Of a stretch of 64,000 bases of DNA, positions 11,160 through 22,207 are shown piece by piece (within the stretch, counting starts at the first letter, position 1; every line of letters starts with the position of its first letter). The position numbers were made by a program, and so were the translations under genes. The DNA is taken from positions 23,018,900 through 23,082,899 of the forward strand of contig JAQFVV010012394.1 in NCBI GenBank assembly GCA_028023455.1. The letters are read 5' to 3'. The DNA comes from Epiperipatus broadwayi (lineage: Eukaryota; Onychophora; Udeonychophora; Euonychophora; Peripatidae). The notes under the pieces were generated by a model. That model ran no database searches and was not told the origin of the DNA. It saw nothing but the letters and a program-made list of their open reading frames with translations.

Positions 11160-12465
11160 TATTATTACTTATTAAAGCTTATCATAAGTGATATAGATAT
11201 GATGGGAAAATATGCTGCTATAAAGCTCATTCTTGATTGTACTTCCTTCAATATTTCTTCTTAAGTGTGAATAGTGAGTTTTAATAACGTTCATATACCT
11301 ACATTATTTAATAAAAATTTAAGATATTTTATAGCAAAGAAATGTTCATTTATTGTTTAACAACTTGAACCTCAATAATTGATTTAGCCATATGTGATAG
11401 GAAATGCCCATATTATGACACAGCCCCTGAATAAAATAGAAAAAAAGGACATGGAATTTGAGCCTCAACTTATCCTATATACACTTTTTCCCAGCTATTT
11501 TTCAATTCATACTTTTATCATTAGGTACTATACTTTATCATGTCATTGGACATCGGTTTCTTATTTCACTTTTTTTTCATTCAGTAGATGTAATATCAAT
11601 GCACTTAACCATTTTGCTTTTTTAATCCTTTCTTATTTTAAGTATTATTGACATCTTTATATTAACTTTATTTTGGTTTTGTCATAAATCCATTTTCTAC
11701 TTAGAAATGCATTTCTTGAATGAGATATCAAAACATATTTTTACTAAAAAATCAGAGAGCCTGGAATGTGTTGCCAGAACCATTATTAACTCCTCAACTA
11801 AACTAAACTGATCATCCTCTCTCCACAAATTTATAAATCCTTCTGCTTCGTGAATTAGGTACCACAGAATAATCATTTCAACATTCAGATGCAAAACAAG
11901 GTGATCTATAATTAATAAGCTATAAATTAAAAATTTCTCAAATGAAAAAAATAAATACATGAACTTTCATCTACATTAATTGCTACTCTCAGGAGATTGA
12001 TGTTGGTTGAGGAATTCCCATCTGAGCTATCCAAAAGTTAACACTTCACAAATATTGCAAGAATTCTAAAAGTATTTCATGGCTATCTGGATATGCAATT
12101 CATACCATATAATGCTTAAATCTCTGAAAAATGCTTGACAACACACCATAGTTTTAAGTTTTCTAATAACTCTGAAAATATCAATGCAAACTTTCTCTCA
12201 TCTACTTGTTCTTTATTTTTAAATATAAATAGCTTTAAAACACAGAAATTATATGGTCCTTAAATACTTTTTTTCCATCCTCAATCAGAGATGCATTCCT
12301 ATCACGCCTTCTTATGATTTCATGGACATTCAAGATGAAGACATTTTCTGATGCTTGACCATCAATGGCATGCATCAAGATTTATCATTATACCAAATTC
12401 TGATATTTCAATACATGTAATATCATGGATTTTTTATGACCCTTCTACATAATATGTTCTTTCAA
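11160..12465. other. AT-rich DNA, nothing recognised
   Basis: No domain, repeat or RNA motif was recognised. The open frames at 11394-11651 and 11697-11960 have AT-driven composition and no family signature. Confidence 0.5.
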
Positions 12466-12469
12466 AAAA

Positions 12470-12660
12470 AATATTTTATTTAAAACATTGATATCAAGGA
12501 TTACTCTTTCCAATGTTATTTCTATTCAGTTCTTACCAAGGTATTCTTTGTACTCTTCTGTATGCTTAAAATACATTTTCTATTTATTGAGATATAATAA
12601 TTAAAAATATTAAATTAGGTATGTTACCATTTTGGTCATTCATGTCCTCTAGAAAGTTAG
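12470..12660 (-). repeat. Dispersed repeat with coding-like remnant, copy 1
   Basis: It shares with 14755-14970 the blocks tatgcttaaaata, gagatataataattaaaaat and ttggtcattcatg. On the minus strand both copies translate to a similar peptide (EITLERVILDI here, EMTLERKILDI in the other). This suggests the source element encoded protein on that strand. The family is not recognised. Confidence 0.55.
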
Positions 12661-13518
12661 AAGTAGTTCGATTGAGTCACAATCCACAGCAATCCACATG
12701 TGCATTTCACATTCTGACAACACAGAATACAACTTTTTCTTTTTACAGCCTGCTAAGATTAGGGGGAAAATAAGAGACTCTTAACGATTTGCCTAAGTTA
12801 TTGATTACAAATAAAGATTACAAACTTCCAAAAATAATGAGACAACACTATTTATTCATGTATATACAACACAAACATACACTAGCATGACTTTAGTTAA
12901 TTAATTTATACATTAAGATAAATAAATCTTGCCAAATTTTATTAAATGCATTTAATTCTAATTATGCACATATATAGTATATAGTGGTGTAACAATTCAA
13001 TATTTTAAAATAATTCCTATTTAATACTATTAATGTTAATTGTTTGACTGGATTCCAATCTATTGCACAGTTTCCTAACTGTTCTTATCTATCATCACTG
13101 CTGTTCTAATGCTAACTGATATAAGCTTATAAATTAAGGCTAACCTTACTACTTGATTGTTGTAATCAATTGCAGATTATGATATTAGTATGCAAAAAGT
13201 CATAAAATAATTGTAAAATACAGGAATTTGAATCTGTATTACAATGGTTATATAAGAATGCATATATGGAAAGATTATATGCCTACAGTAGGAATTAAAC
13301 TTCTACAGCGTATATAGCATAGTGTCCATCAATCACATATGTATCACTACACAACATATAGGAAAGAAAAATGGAATGGTATATGGTACGACTTTATCAT
13401 CTACTGTATATCACTGTTTAAATAAGATAATGATTATAAGAGATCAGCAGTCACAAATGATGTTACAATCATCTAATATTAATGCATTACATAAGAATGA
13501 TAATCAGATGTAACTCAT
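12661..13518. other. AT-rich DNA, nothing recognised
   Basis: No gene, known repeat or RNA motif seen. Confidence 0.5.
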
Positions 13519-13656
13519 AACCCAAATTGATGAATATCAGCCATACATTCTTATCAACAATAATAACCCAAATTGATGAATACCAGCCATACATTCTTAT
13601 CAACAATAATAACCCAAATTGATGAATACCAGCCATACATTCTTATCAACAATAAT
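13519..13656 (+). repeat. 46-bp minisatellite, three units
   Basis: Three head-to-tail units begin at 13519, 13565 and 13611, each starting aacccaaattgatgaata and ending caacaataat. Units 2 and 3 look identical; unit 1 differs by one base (tatcag for taccag). The near-identity indicates recent expansion. Array length is likely polymorphic. Confidence 0.95.
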
Positions 13657-14754
13657 AATTTAAATATGAAGACTAGTTAGCTAAAACACATCTATTTAAC
13701 ATAACCGAATCTAGCTTTCCTATGCAGCAAGCTTGCCTCCCATTCATAACTTTAACATTTTAGTGATTTAACATACTATTATTAACTAAATAAAGTGGAA
13801 ATAATGATTTAACTAATGTCCAACATTTAATAGCATGGCAAGAGACTGTGATTACAAGCTAATTGCCTTTTATAAATTAATTTATTACAATTGGTTCTGA
13901 ATAAATTGCGGTGTGACATTTAAATAGAACAACTACAATCTCTTGTCATACCTGCTTGTAAACAGATTAACTATTCATTAATATAGTTCATTAGATTGAA
14001 GATAATAATTAACTAAGTCTTAGTTTAAAAGTTATACTTATTCTTCCAGTTTAATAGTTCACATTCAATATTTAGGTATTGGTGAAGTTGATTCTTAAAA
14101 CTATAGTTATAGTGGATAAAGCCTTAAGTTACTATTTCATATTTGTTTTGAATGCATAGATATTAATTAGATCTTGTTTTTGGAAGTTGGGTCTTCTTGT
14201 AGCACTGGACATCAGACTTTTCCTCATCTCCAGTGGATATGTAGTGGACATACATTCAGATGGTTCTTAGTATGCAGACAGCTTCTCTTTTGAACTCAGT
14301 GATTGGTTTTGGGCTTGCTCTCTGCCAGTTTAACAGAGCAAAGCAGATAGATAATGGCTTCTCTATTCTTGCATGGTAGACTTTCTGGAACTATCAGATA
14401 AGAATTAATTAAAGCAGAATAATAATAATAATGTCAGAATGATAATCACTGGCAGAATAATATTCACTGTCAAGATAGAATAATCATAACAAATGCAGAA
14501 TAAAACCAATGTCATTTTCACAACTATTTATATGGTTTGAAGCTATTTTATCAGTAAAATTCAGATCTCTTGTCATTTGGATCCTTTAGTTTATTGGATA
14601 TAGATAACTCCATTATGTTCACTGAGGTCTGAATTTATTTGTCCAATACCCTATTTACTTGGTCATATTTTTGAATGGAAAAACAGCCTTTTTAATTAAA
14701 TTATTTTATCTCCTTAAACTCAATCTAGTAATCCATTTACAAGCATTTTAATTA
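13657..14754. other. AT-rich DNA, nothing recognised
   Basis: No gene or repeat family assigned. A short AAT microsatellite-like run lies near 14418. Confidence 0.5.
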
Positions 14755-16440
14755 TTTTTCCTAGAGTGTCATTTCCATCTTTTTTTATTGTTAAATTCAA
14801 TATCAAGGATTTTTCTTTCCAGTGTCATTTCTATTTGACTCTCACTGATGTATTCTTTGTGTATGTCTGTATGCTTAAAATATGTTTCTTATTTGTTAAG
14901 ATATAATAATTAAAAATAATTAAGTAGGTATGTTACCTTTTTGGTCATTCATGTTCTCTAGCAATTTGACCGAGTTTATTTTAATAAACTTTATTTATTT
15001 TTATGATGACTTTCTTATTGAATGTCTTGTCTTATTTATTTTTTTAAAAAATATATATTTCATATTATTTTCCAAAATCATTTATTCTTTAAACATGTCT
15101 AAGATCAAGAGTGTAATCCTTCCATATCATTCATTTAAGAGACAATCATTACATGTTCAATATTTTTTTTAGTGATGGCGGTATTTTATTTTCTTATGTC
15201 AGATAAAATTTTCTTGAGTCCTTTCTTGGTTCTAATTCTCTTTCTTTTACTATTCAAGTAGAAGGATAAGATGATTTCTTGTTTGATGGTAGCCTAAGAT
15301 AGTTTCTAGTCCTTCAAACAATGTCCTTCTTCATGTCTTTCTATTTTTCCAATATAATCTGAACCTATCATCCCTTACATCCATGCAACCAATATTAGCT
15401 TCATTCCTAAATTTTAACAATGTATTAGTAATTTTCTTATAATTTCACTACAGTTATAAATCTAATGTAATCTTTAGTAATCAATAGATACCAGATGATA
15501 GTTCTTAATAAATCATTATCCATTGCTTTCCTATTCACATGTCCAGATAACTTATTGCTTCATCAGTGAGAAGCTGTTGGGTTTTGAACAATGCACTTAG
15601 ACTTTTAGATTTAATATTTCTTTTTACTAGCAGTCATTTTTTACTATTTTTGTTATATTATCAAGATACCAGCCTAAATTAAAAAATGTAAATTTTTTCA
15701 ATTCAAACAAAGCTTACATTATGTTTTGTAGGTTGTGTGATTTCTAAATTTGTTAAGGGATTTTATCTTGTATTCTAAATATACTTTTTTCTCTAGCCAT
15801 ATCTCCTCAGATTTACAGGCTTATATAAATTATATCAAAGAATTATGCCATCTGCTCTATGATTTTTCTATTAGTCCCTAAATTCAATTAAATGAAAGTT
15901 TGTGGCAAATTATCCTAATTATTGACCTTCAGTCATTGGCAATTGTAAGTGTATTTATCTTGGCAATCTGGGACTAAAAAACTTGATGCAGTTTCTGCTA
16001 CTCCTTATATAAAATCTTTCTTGTATAACATGGATTTCATTAAGAAGTTGTTCAAAATTGCTTCTCAATATTTTGTCAACAATATGAGCTTTTTAATCTG
16101 TGAATTCTAAAATTTCTTAGAATGGACCTTAAAGAGATGGCTACATCTACATACTACTTCTATAACTGCTATTTGATTTTTTAATTATTTAGGCAAAGGT
16201 TTTCTTTCCAGGCTTTAAGCTGCTGCATAGGTGTCTAATTTACATCACTTCTCAATACTTGTATTTTTTCAAAAACTGATAAATATCCTTAAAATTTTTT
16301 TTGCTTGCGTAACCCTTGTGACTTCACATTAGGCTCCTATTGGCATTGTTTCTTTTTTCATACTCTAGCCATATTTTGTCAATTCCAATGTTAAAGTTCT
16401 TTTTAATTTTTGCACACTCAGTTTCTATCTTCTTTATTTA
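14755..16440 (-). pseudogene. Decayed coding remnant, unassigned mobile element
   Basis: The left part (14755-14970) is the second copy of the repeat at 12470-12660. Further on, the minus strand keeps short coding-like runs broken by stops. They include NEANIGCMDVRDDRF and GLETILGYH near 15290-15410, PVNLRRYG near 15800 and EYEKRNNANR near 16350. Their polar, charged composition is unlike the surrounding AT-driven frames. It is probably an old retroelement ORF, possibly PLE-like, but no catalytic motif is visible. The block 15470-15600 has additional weak similarity to 10690-10740. Confidence 0.35.
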
Positions 16441-16545
16441 AACTAAATAGCATGCTAACGCTCTAAACAAGCCTTTTTTTAAATTTTTTTTTTTATGATA
16501 AATGCTACTACAAGAGAAGGCATTCAAATCATCTTTATCTTAGAT

Positions 16546-16603
16546 TGTCCCCATCCCCCGACCGGTTTCAACCTATGGGTCTCTTCAGTGAGGAGTTGGG
16601 ACA
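16546..16603 (-). ncRNA. Hammerhead motif, family A, left arm
   Basis: On the minus strand: TGTCCC (stem Ib), CCTCA (stem Ia), core CTGAAGA (16588-16582), stem II GACC/GGTT with loop CATA, GAAA, stem III ACC/GGT, cleavage C, then GGGGG and GGGGACA. The core bases are intact. The first stem I pair is A-G instead of A-T, and one stem II pair is a wobble, so activity may be reduced. Confidence 0.65.
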
Positions 16604-16966
16604 TTAGATTCAAAAAACCAACTCAAGCTAAGCATTTATCTAAAAGATAATTCTCAAGAAGATCTAAACCTTTAGACATCTGCATGTCTTTAAAGTCAGC
16701 TCTCCAACTGAAAAAATTATATGGGCCTGAACTTAATTCAGATACTCCATATATTAATAGGCTTAGCCATTTAATTTAGCCAAAGCCCCAACAGCAAAAT
16801 AATAATAGTAATAATAAAAAGTCAGATGTCACATGACTTATATATAGCTTGCAATTACCAATATGTAAACTTAAGAGCATGCTAATGCTCTAAACAAGCT
16901 TTTTTTTTATTATGATAAATGCTACTGCAAGAGAAGGCATTCAAATCATCTTTATCTTAGATTGTC

Positions 16967-17022
16967 CACATCTCCAGACCGGTTCAGGCCCATATAATTT
17001 TTTCAGTTGGAGAGCTGACTTT
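16967..17022 (-). ncRNA. Decayed hammerhead of a second subtype, family A
   Basis: On the minus strand CTCTCCA precedes CTGAAAA (core position 8 changed). After a longer stem II region come GAACCGGTC and TGGAGA. Stem I pairs TCTCCA with TGGAGA over 6 bases. Stem III and the GAA box remain, but one A of the GAAA box is missing, so the copy should be inactive. Its stem I differs from the 17114-17171 copy by substitutions that keep pairing. Confidence 0.5.
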
Positions 17023-17113
17023 AAAGACATGCAGATGTCTAAAGGTTTAGATCTTCTTGTTGAGAATTATCTTTTAGATAAATGCTTAACTTGAGTTGGG
17101 TTTTTGAATCTAA

Positions 17114-17171
17114 TGTCCCAACTTCTCACTGAAGAGACCCATAGGTCGAAACCGGTCTGGGGATGGGGACA
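17114..17171 (+). ncRNA. Hammerhead ribozyme candidate, family A, intact
   Basis: The order is TGTCCC (stem Ib), then TTCTCA (stem Ia) and core CTGAAGA (17129-17135). Stem II is a perfect GACC/GGTC with tetraloop CATA, followed by core GAAA (17148-17151). Minimal stem III ACC/GGT is followed by cleavage base C (17157), TGGGGA pairing with TTCTCA, and GGGACA pairing with TGTCCC. Every conserved base of the type I hammerhead is present (position 7 is free). This is among the cleanest ribozyme candidates in the window. Confidence 0.8.
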
Positions 17172-17335
17172 ATCTAAGATAAAGATGATTTGAATGCCTT
17201 CTCTTGTAGTAGCATTTATCATAATAAAAAAAAAAAAGCTTGTTTAGAGCATTAGCATGCTCTTAAGTTTACATATTGGTAATTGCAAGCTATATATAAG
17301 TCATGTGACATCTGACTTTTTATTATTACTATCTT

Positions 17336-18815
17336 CTTTATTGTGTAAACCACCTCTTTTTGGATACACTTCACCTTCTGAACTGAAGTTTGAACATATT
17401 CCATCCTTTTTCTTCTCATCTTTTTTTTTAAATTAAAGACTCTCATTTCTTTTTATTATGAATTGCATAGTTTACTTTTCCACTTTGTGCTCATGTATGT
17501 TTTGGGTTTTTTTAATCAGCATATATTTTCCTTTCTACAATTTCTATGTTTTTCAGAATCTATTCCTGCATTTTGGAATCACTTCCTTCTTAATTCTTTT
17601 TATTTTTTCTTATAGAGCTTTTGATTTTCACCTCATTTTCATCCAATCTCATTGGTCTTCACTTGTCTACTGTAGTTCTTATATCATTTCGTTTATGTAT
17701 TTTCCTGTTGCATTTCTTGTGTAGTTTTATATTTTCTCACTCCATTTTTTTGTATAGTCTTTTTATAACTTCTTGTACAACTTTTACATTTTTTATGATG
17801 CATTGTTTGTAAAGCTTTTAATAGTTGAGCTATACTGTCATGTCATATTGGTTGATGATTGTTTGATGCTTTCTCATTCTGAAGGCCATTATGTATTAAC
17901 CTGCTGTTCTTCATATATTGGATGATCACTATCATATTATTCATCTACTGTTTATTTTTTGCTCCATTCTATTAGCTGTTGATCTGGTAATCATTTATTT
18001 GATCCATTTTTTATTATTTATTTCTAAAGATACTATTGATCTGGTAATCATTTGTTTGATTCCTGATCTATTTTCATTTCTCAAGATACTACTTCTGTAT
18101 AGTATTATTAATAACTAATACACTTTTTCATATATGCCCCACTTGCTCCAATCTTGAAATGTGACTCACCTTTCCATATAAATGCCTCCATAAAACTTTC
18201 TTACCCAATTTCTCTTCTCATTGATCTGCTTTATCTCATACTATTTTTTTCTATTTATGTTAAGCAACATTCTCCATTTTTATTTTCATTAACCCCTTCT
18301 TCATTCTACACTGAGTATACTTCTATATGTACAATCTTTTTCATTCTTTAATTTTAACTATTATACACACTAAAACATTTTCCTTTCGGGGTATATTGTT
18401 TTTTTTTTTGCATCTAAATATAACTGTCCAAGATGTTATCATGTGACAAATGTGAAGCTCTTTGTGGTCTTCTAATTGAGTTTCCTCATCTAATAGTAGA
18501 TGGTGACTTGATGTTAATAGGCCTTCCAGTGGGTAGCTTGATGTAACAGAATTCAAGGGTGAATAGATATAGAGGGAGACTAATTAACTAAAATAAATTA
18601 ATAATGAATTATATTGTAACTAAAGGGTATTGGGATTAAAATTTGAGATGCATATAAATTGACTTCTTTCTAAGAAATTCCATAAAATACTACACGGAAG
18701 CCGTTAAATAGCATAGGGTGAATACAAAATGATTAGTACTCCACAATTAGCTAATAAAAATACTTCATCCTCTAATCTTGCCAACTTGGAAAAGCAAAAT
18801 CATTAAAGCATCTTT
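17336..18815. other. T-rich DNA, nothing recognised
   Basis: A pyrimidine-rich stretch (17400-18360) gives several long but composition-driven plus-strand ORFs (17458-17724, 17621-17812, 17918-18118, 18154-18351). They are hydrophobic, overlap each other and show no domain. No RNA gene was recognised. Confidence 0.5.
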
Positions 18816-18975
18816 TTACTAGTCAAACTTCAGGTAATGTGATGATAACTTGAATTATTAATGATTAGACCTCATGGGACTACCTATAACATCGGTTACT
18901 AGTCAAACTTCAGATAATGTGGTGATAACTTGCATTATTAATGATTAGATCTCATGGAACTACCTATAACATCGT
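18816..18975 (+). repeat. 80-bp tandem duplication
   Basis: Two head-to-tail units (18816-18895 and 18896-18975) begin ttactagtcaaacttcag and end acctataacatcg. They differ at only a handful of positions, so the duplication is fairly recent. Confidence 0.95.
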
Positions 18976-19479
18976 TTATAAGACAGTGACCACTACATGA
19001 TCAATATACCTCATTTTAACCACTTGATCTCATAATGCTAGCTTTAATATGAGGGTAACTAATTATCTTACATTATTAATTCATATATTTTATAACTCAG
19101 ATAACGTGTAGAATTGAAAATAAAGAAATGCAAAAGTTTTAAACATTAACAAACAATTTAATGAAATAGGTTTTAAACATGCTACAGAATGAACATTTCA
19201 TTAATCAAACAATTAATAACTTTGGTAGCATATATTAATGTTAATAAAAATTTTAAAATAATGATTCTAAGATTAACATATATTAATTTTTGCATCCACC
19301 ATTTCTACTGCAGCAGATAAAATCTATATGCAACTTTTTACATTCTCTAAAAAAGTCTATACTAACATACAATCTTTAAATGTATATAACAAATAATGAA
19401 GTAAGTTATACTGAGTGCAAATTAAATTTTCTTCTCTCTTGAAATTAAAATGCAGGCTCCTAATCCTACTACATATAAA

Positions 19480-19800
19480 TGCATATACACAAAGAAGAGA
19501 AATAGAATGTTACATTTAAAATATTAATAAAACACTAAGTATTAAACAGTGAAATATGCAATAGAATAAATAATAATAATAAAAACAACAACAATAAAAC
19601 TTTCATGTATAATTAAAGTTAATAATGAAAAAATTTATAAATTTCATTAAATGAACAAATATAAATGTTTTTAGCTATCTAGAATCCAGCAATTCGTAAG
19701 ATTTCTTTGACAAATTTAGGCCACTGATGAAGATGCTCTGTTCATTTTAATCAAAATGGTGAGGTCTTCATGATATTTTTATAAAATCATTATCACTGAT
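19480..19800 (+). repeat. Family D dispersed repeat, second copy, decayed ribozyme
   Basis: The region 19490-19690 aligns with 8700-8890. At its end lies CTGATGA (19724-19730) followed by AGATGCTC. The downstream half reads AATC then AAAA instead of a paired stem II and GAAA. It is therefore the same family as 9074-9126 with a broken ribozyme. Confidence 0.5.
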
Positions 19801-20040
19801 CCTGTTTGTGTTATTTTGTATGATGACAGATGGACAAGATTGTCCTCTGAGTTCTAGTAAAAACAAAATAATAGAGATTTTAATCTGAGTGTAGAAAAAG
19901 TCATCTTCCTAAAGTTAGTTCATGATATGTCCATTTATTTTTATGATTTTGAATGATGTGTATGATATTGACAAGTCAAAGAAGAAAAAAATCATTATAA
20001 TGGTTTTTTGATTCCCTCCAAACCAATGGTATTCTAATTT

Positions 20041-20373
20041 TCAGGCAATATTTCTTTCTACTTTTTCTTTGCTGCAATTGTTCCACACAAGTTCATGCAT
20101 GGAATATTTCCATAAATTATCTTGGTGTCCAGTATTAACATCAAAATACATCCTCTTCACTGACTCAAAAATGTGTTTTCTATTTCTTTTCAGAATGTTT
20201 TTGCAAGTGTAGCAAAAAAAGCATTGAGATAATTCAAACAAAAGATTATTTTGATATCCATAACATGCAGTCAATGTGCAAATTATGTAAAACCAAAAGT
20301 ATAAACAATGCAAAATTTGACTTAAACTAACATTACAATAAACATGATATTTCACAACATTTTCAACAAACAA
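20041..20373 (-). other. Unassigned 110-codon open frame
   Basis: This minus-strand frame starts MFVENVVKYHVY and ends with the polar run NCSKEKVERNIA. Its middle has a CFFCYTCKN cysteine cluster and an aromatic-rich hydrophobic stretch. The polar C-terminal half is less AT-driven than neighbouring frames, so it could be a transposase or exon remnant. No family is recognised and no splice or promoter context supports it. Confidence 0.2.
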
Positions 20374-20379
20374 TTTTTA

Positions 20380-21190
20380 ATTATGGAATTTGATTTTATT
20401 AGAAAGGAAATGTTGTATGATGTCATAAGTAACCTAACCTACTTTAGAAATGATAAAATATATCAAAATGTTTACAAAATGGAGTTTTAAAATATAAATG
20501 AAATAAATAATAATAATCAAAAAAACATAAAAACTTAAAGAAATTATATAATATCTCTAAGGTAGAACTGATAGTGGCAAACTGATGCTATTTTTGGAAT
20601 CAACATTCCAAATATACCAAAGAATAAGTAGTTACCAAATCAAAAGTATAAATTTTGTGGGTTGTGTTATCAACAGTAGCTCTTAGATTTATATGTCAAC
20701 ATATTGTTAGTATTTTAAGCATTTTTATTTTCAGATTGTTATCTGTGTATGATTAAAATAAGCAAACCAAAAATGAACTAATATGAACAGAATACTATCA
20801 TTTCTTAATGCCACATTCATTTCATTTAAATTTACAAGTATGATGATATTCTTACAAACATTTTTCTCTAATAAAATTATTTAACTCTCTTTTTTCTATC
20901 AATGAATATAAATTATTTTAAAAATCAATCTATTATCCTTTTTTTGCAGCTTATGGGAACTTTAGGTTTTGAAAGTGGTGCTTTTAAATTGATGATAATT
21001 AAATAATAAATCAGTTGTTCAAATTATTTTGTAATATTTTAATCATTTACAATATTAAACATACTTTAATGTAATAAACACAACTTTTAATATATGTTCT
21101 TTAAATGTAATTTTTTGTTTTTTTACAATCTATTGCAAATTACAATAGGTTAAGAGTTTGTTTTGCTACAACAAAATATCTAAAAATATA
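20380..21190. other. AT-rich DNA upstream of the promoter region
   Basis: No gene or repeat was recognised. Confidence 0.5.
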
Positions 21191-21199
21191 AAATGCACT

Positions 21200-21310
21200 G
21201 TATTTTGTTTCAGGAAATAACTCATGACGTCATGTCGTACAGTACATGGCGGCGCGAATTCTCTTTTAATCACGTGACTTTTCTGCTTTTGTGAGCGCAT
21301 TTTCCAGGTA
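21200..21310 (+). promoter_or_regulatory. CpG-rich promoter and probable non-coding first exon
   Basis: This is a local island of CpG and GC in very AT-rich DNA. It contains the full CRE/ATF palindrome ATGACGTCAT (21224-21233), a YY1-like CATGGCGGC (21245-21253) and an E-box CACGTGAC (21271-21278). A splice donor consensus CAG/GTAATC follows at 21307/21308. Such clusters mark housekeeping-type promoters. No TATA box is placed clearly. The ATG inside the YY1-like site opens only a 7-codon frame, so it may act as a short upstream ORF if transcribed. The transcription start is not resolvable from sequence. A second GGCGTCATCACATGG patch lies at 21484-21498, inside the proposed first intron. Confidence 0.65.
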
Positions 21311-22052
21311 ATCCTATGTACTTTTGCATCGAAATAATATAATGTAAAATATTTGATATTTATGAGGGAACATTAGGAATATTTTTATTAGAAACTAAGG
21401 AATAAAGATATATACTTTAAAATCTTGTAAAAAATAAAAACGTTTGAGGGTTTTATTATTTAGAAGACGTAAAATTCCAGCATGGCGTCATCACATGGTC
21501 TTTTCGGACATGTTTTTGTTTGAAAATATACCATGTAATAATAGTTTATTCAGCAATCATCATCCTGTGATTGAGAAGCAATATTGTTTGGTTGTTATTT
21601 ATATTATATTTAATAATTAAAGTATATTTTCGTATAGAAATCCAAGAAATTTTATTATTATGATGGATTAAAATAGGCCTTATTCTGTCTATTTGTTAAC
21701 GTTATACAGTGGTAGTTATTCGAGAAAGAAGTTTGCCATTTGTTTTTTTTTCTTTAATAATTATTTTGACAATGCTTTTTGCATAATATATATTATATAG
21801 GTCTATAAATTTGTTTTAACTTTGTGTTGTAAATTTTCTATGCCTTTTTATTATATTGATGAGCTACTTTATATGTTTAGTGTTTCAGCTTTAATAGCAA
21901 TAACGTTAAATTGATTTATCTGAAACGCAATATAGCCATATTTAACTTTGTTTATCTAGAAAAATTTACATTTGCTTATATACTATTTTTTTTTTTATAA
22001 ATTTAATTAAAGTATCAATAATCCGAAACTTTTTTTTCATATTTATTTTTAG

Positions 22053-22207
22053 ATTTTCTTTTTTGTACATACATTGTTTTGTATATACTGTATATCATGA
22101 GCTCAGCCGGCACATTGCGGGCTAGTAGGGCTAGCACTGTTAAAGAAAAACCAGTAAAGCTACAGAATCCGATTACTAAGACAGGGGGACAGCCACAACA
22201 GATTCAG
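22053..22207 (+). CDS. First coding exon of an unidentified host gene (CDS 22097-22207)
   Basis: A pyrimidine-rich tract ending in TTTTTAG (22046-22052) forms a good acceptor. ATG is at 22097, followed by 37 codons to a strong donor, CAG/GTAAGT at 22207/22208, leaving phase 0. The peptide starts MSSAGTLRASRASTVKEKPV and ends GGQPQQIQ. It is rich in S, T, K, Q and P, with no signal peptide or membrane segment, so it looks like a disordered cytoplasmic or nuclear N-terminus. GC and codon use are clearly higher than in flanking DNA. The reading could be extended upstream only through a TTG, not an ATG. The protein family is not recognised. The CpG-rich promoter 0.8 kb upstream and the matching splice signals support a real gene. 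Remaining exons were not found. Confidence 0.7.

Larger units (their letters stand above)
16440..17335. mobile_element. Family A palindromic element with divergent hammerheads
   Basis: This is a large compound inverted repeat. The tail 16480-16610 is the reverse complement of 17110-17240. The spacer 16605-16730 is the reverse complement of 16990-17125. The tail occurs a third time, reversed, at 16810-16990. Hammerhead motifs sit where tail meets spacer: minus-strand at 16546-16603, plus-strand at 17114-17171, and a decayed second type at 16967-17022 (minus) with its 5' half at 16690-16735 (plus). The tails carry paired tracts such as gagcatgctaatgctc. No protein is encoded; the short ORF at 16912-17094 runs across the palindrome and is spurious. 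Confidence 0.8.

Noticed and set aside
15535-15600. Minus-strand CTGATGAAGC near 15566
   Set aside because: The typical upstream TCTCA is there, but no GAAA box or stem II follows at a sensible distance.
22079-22096. Upstream extension of the coding exon (six more codons)
   Set aside because: The frame opens at a TTG, not an ATG; ATG at 22097 is the first usable start.
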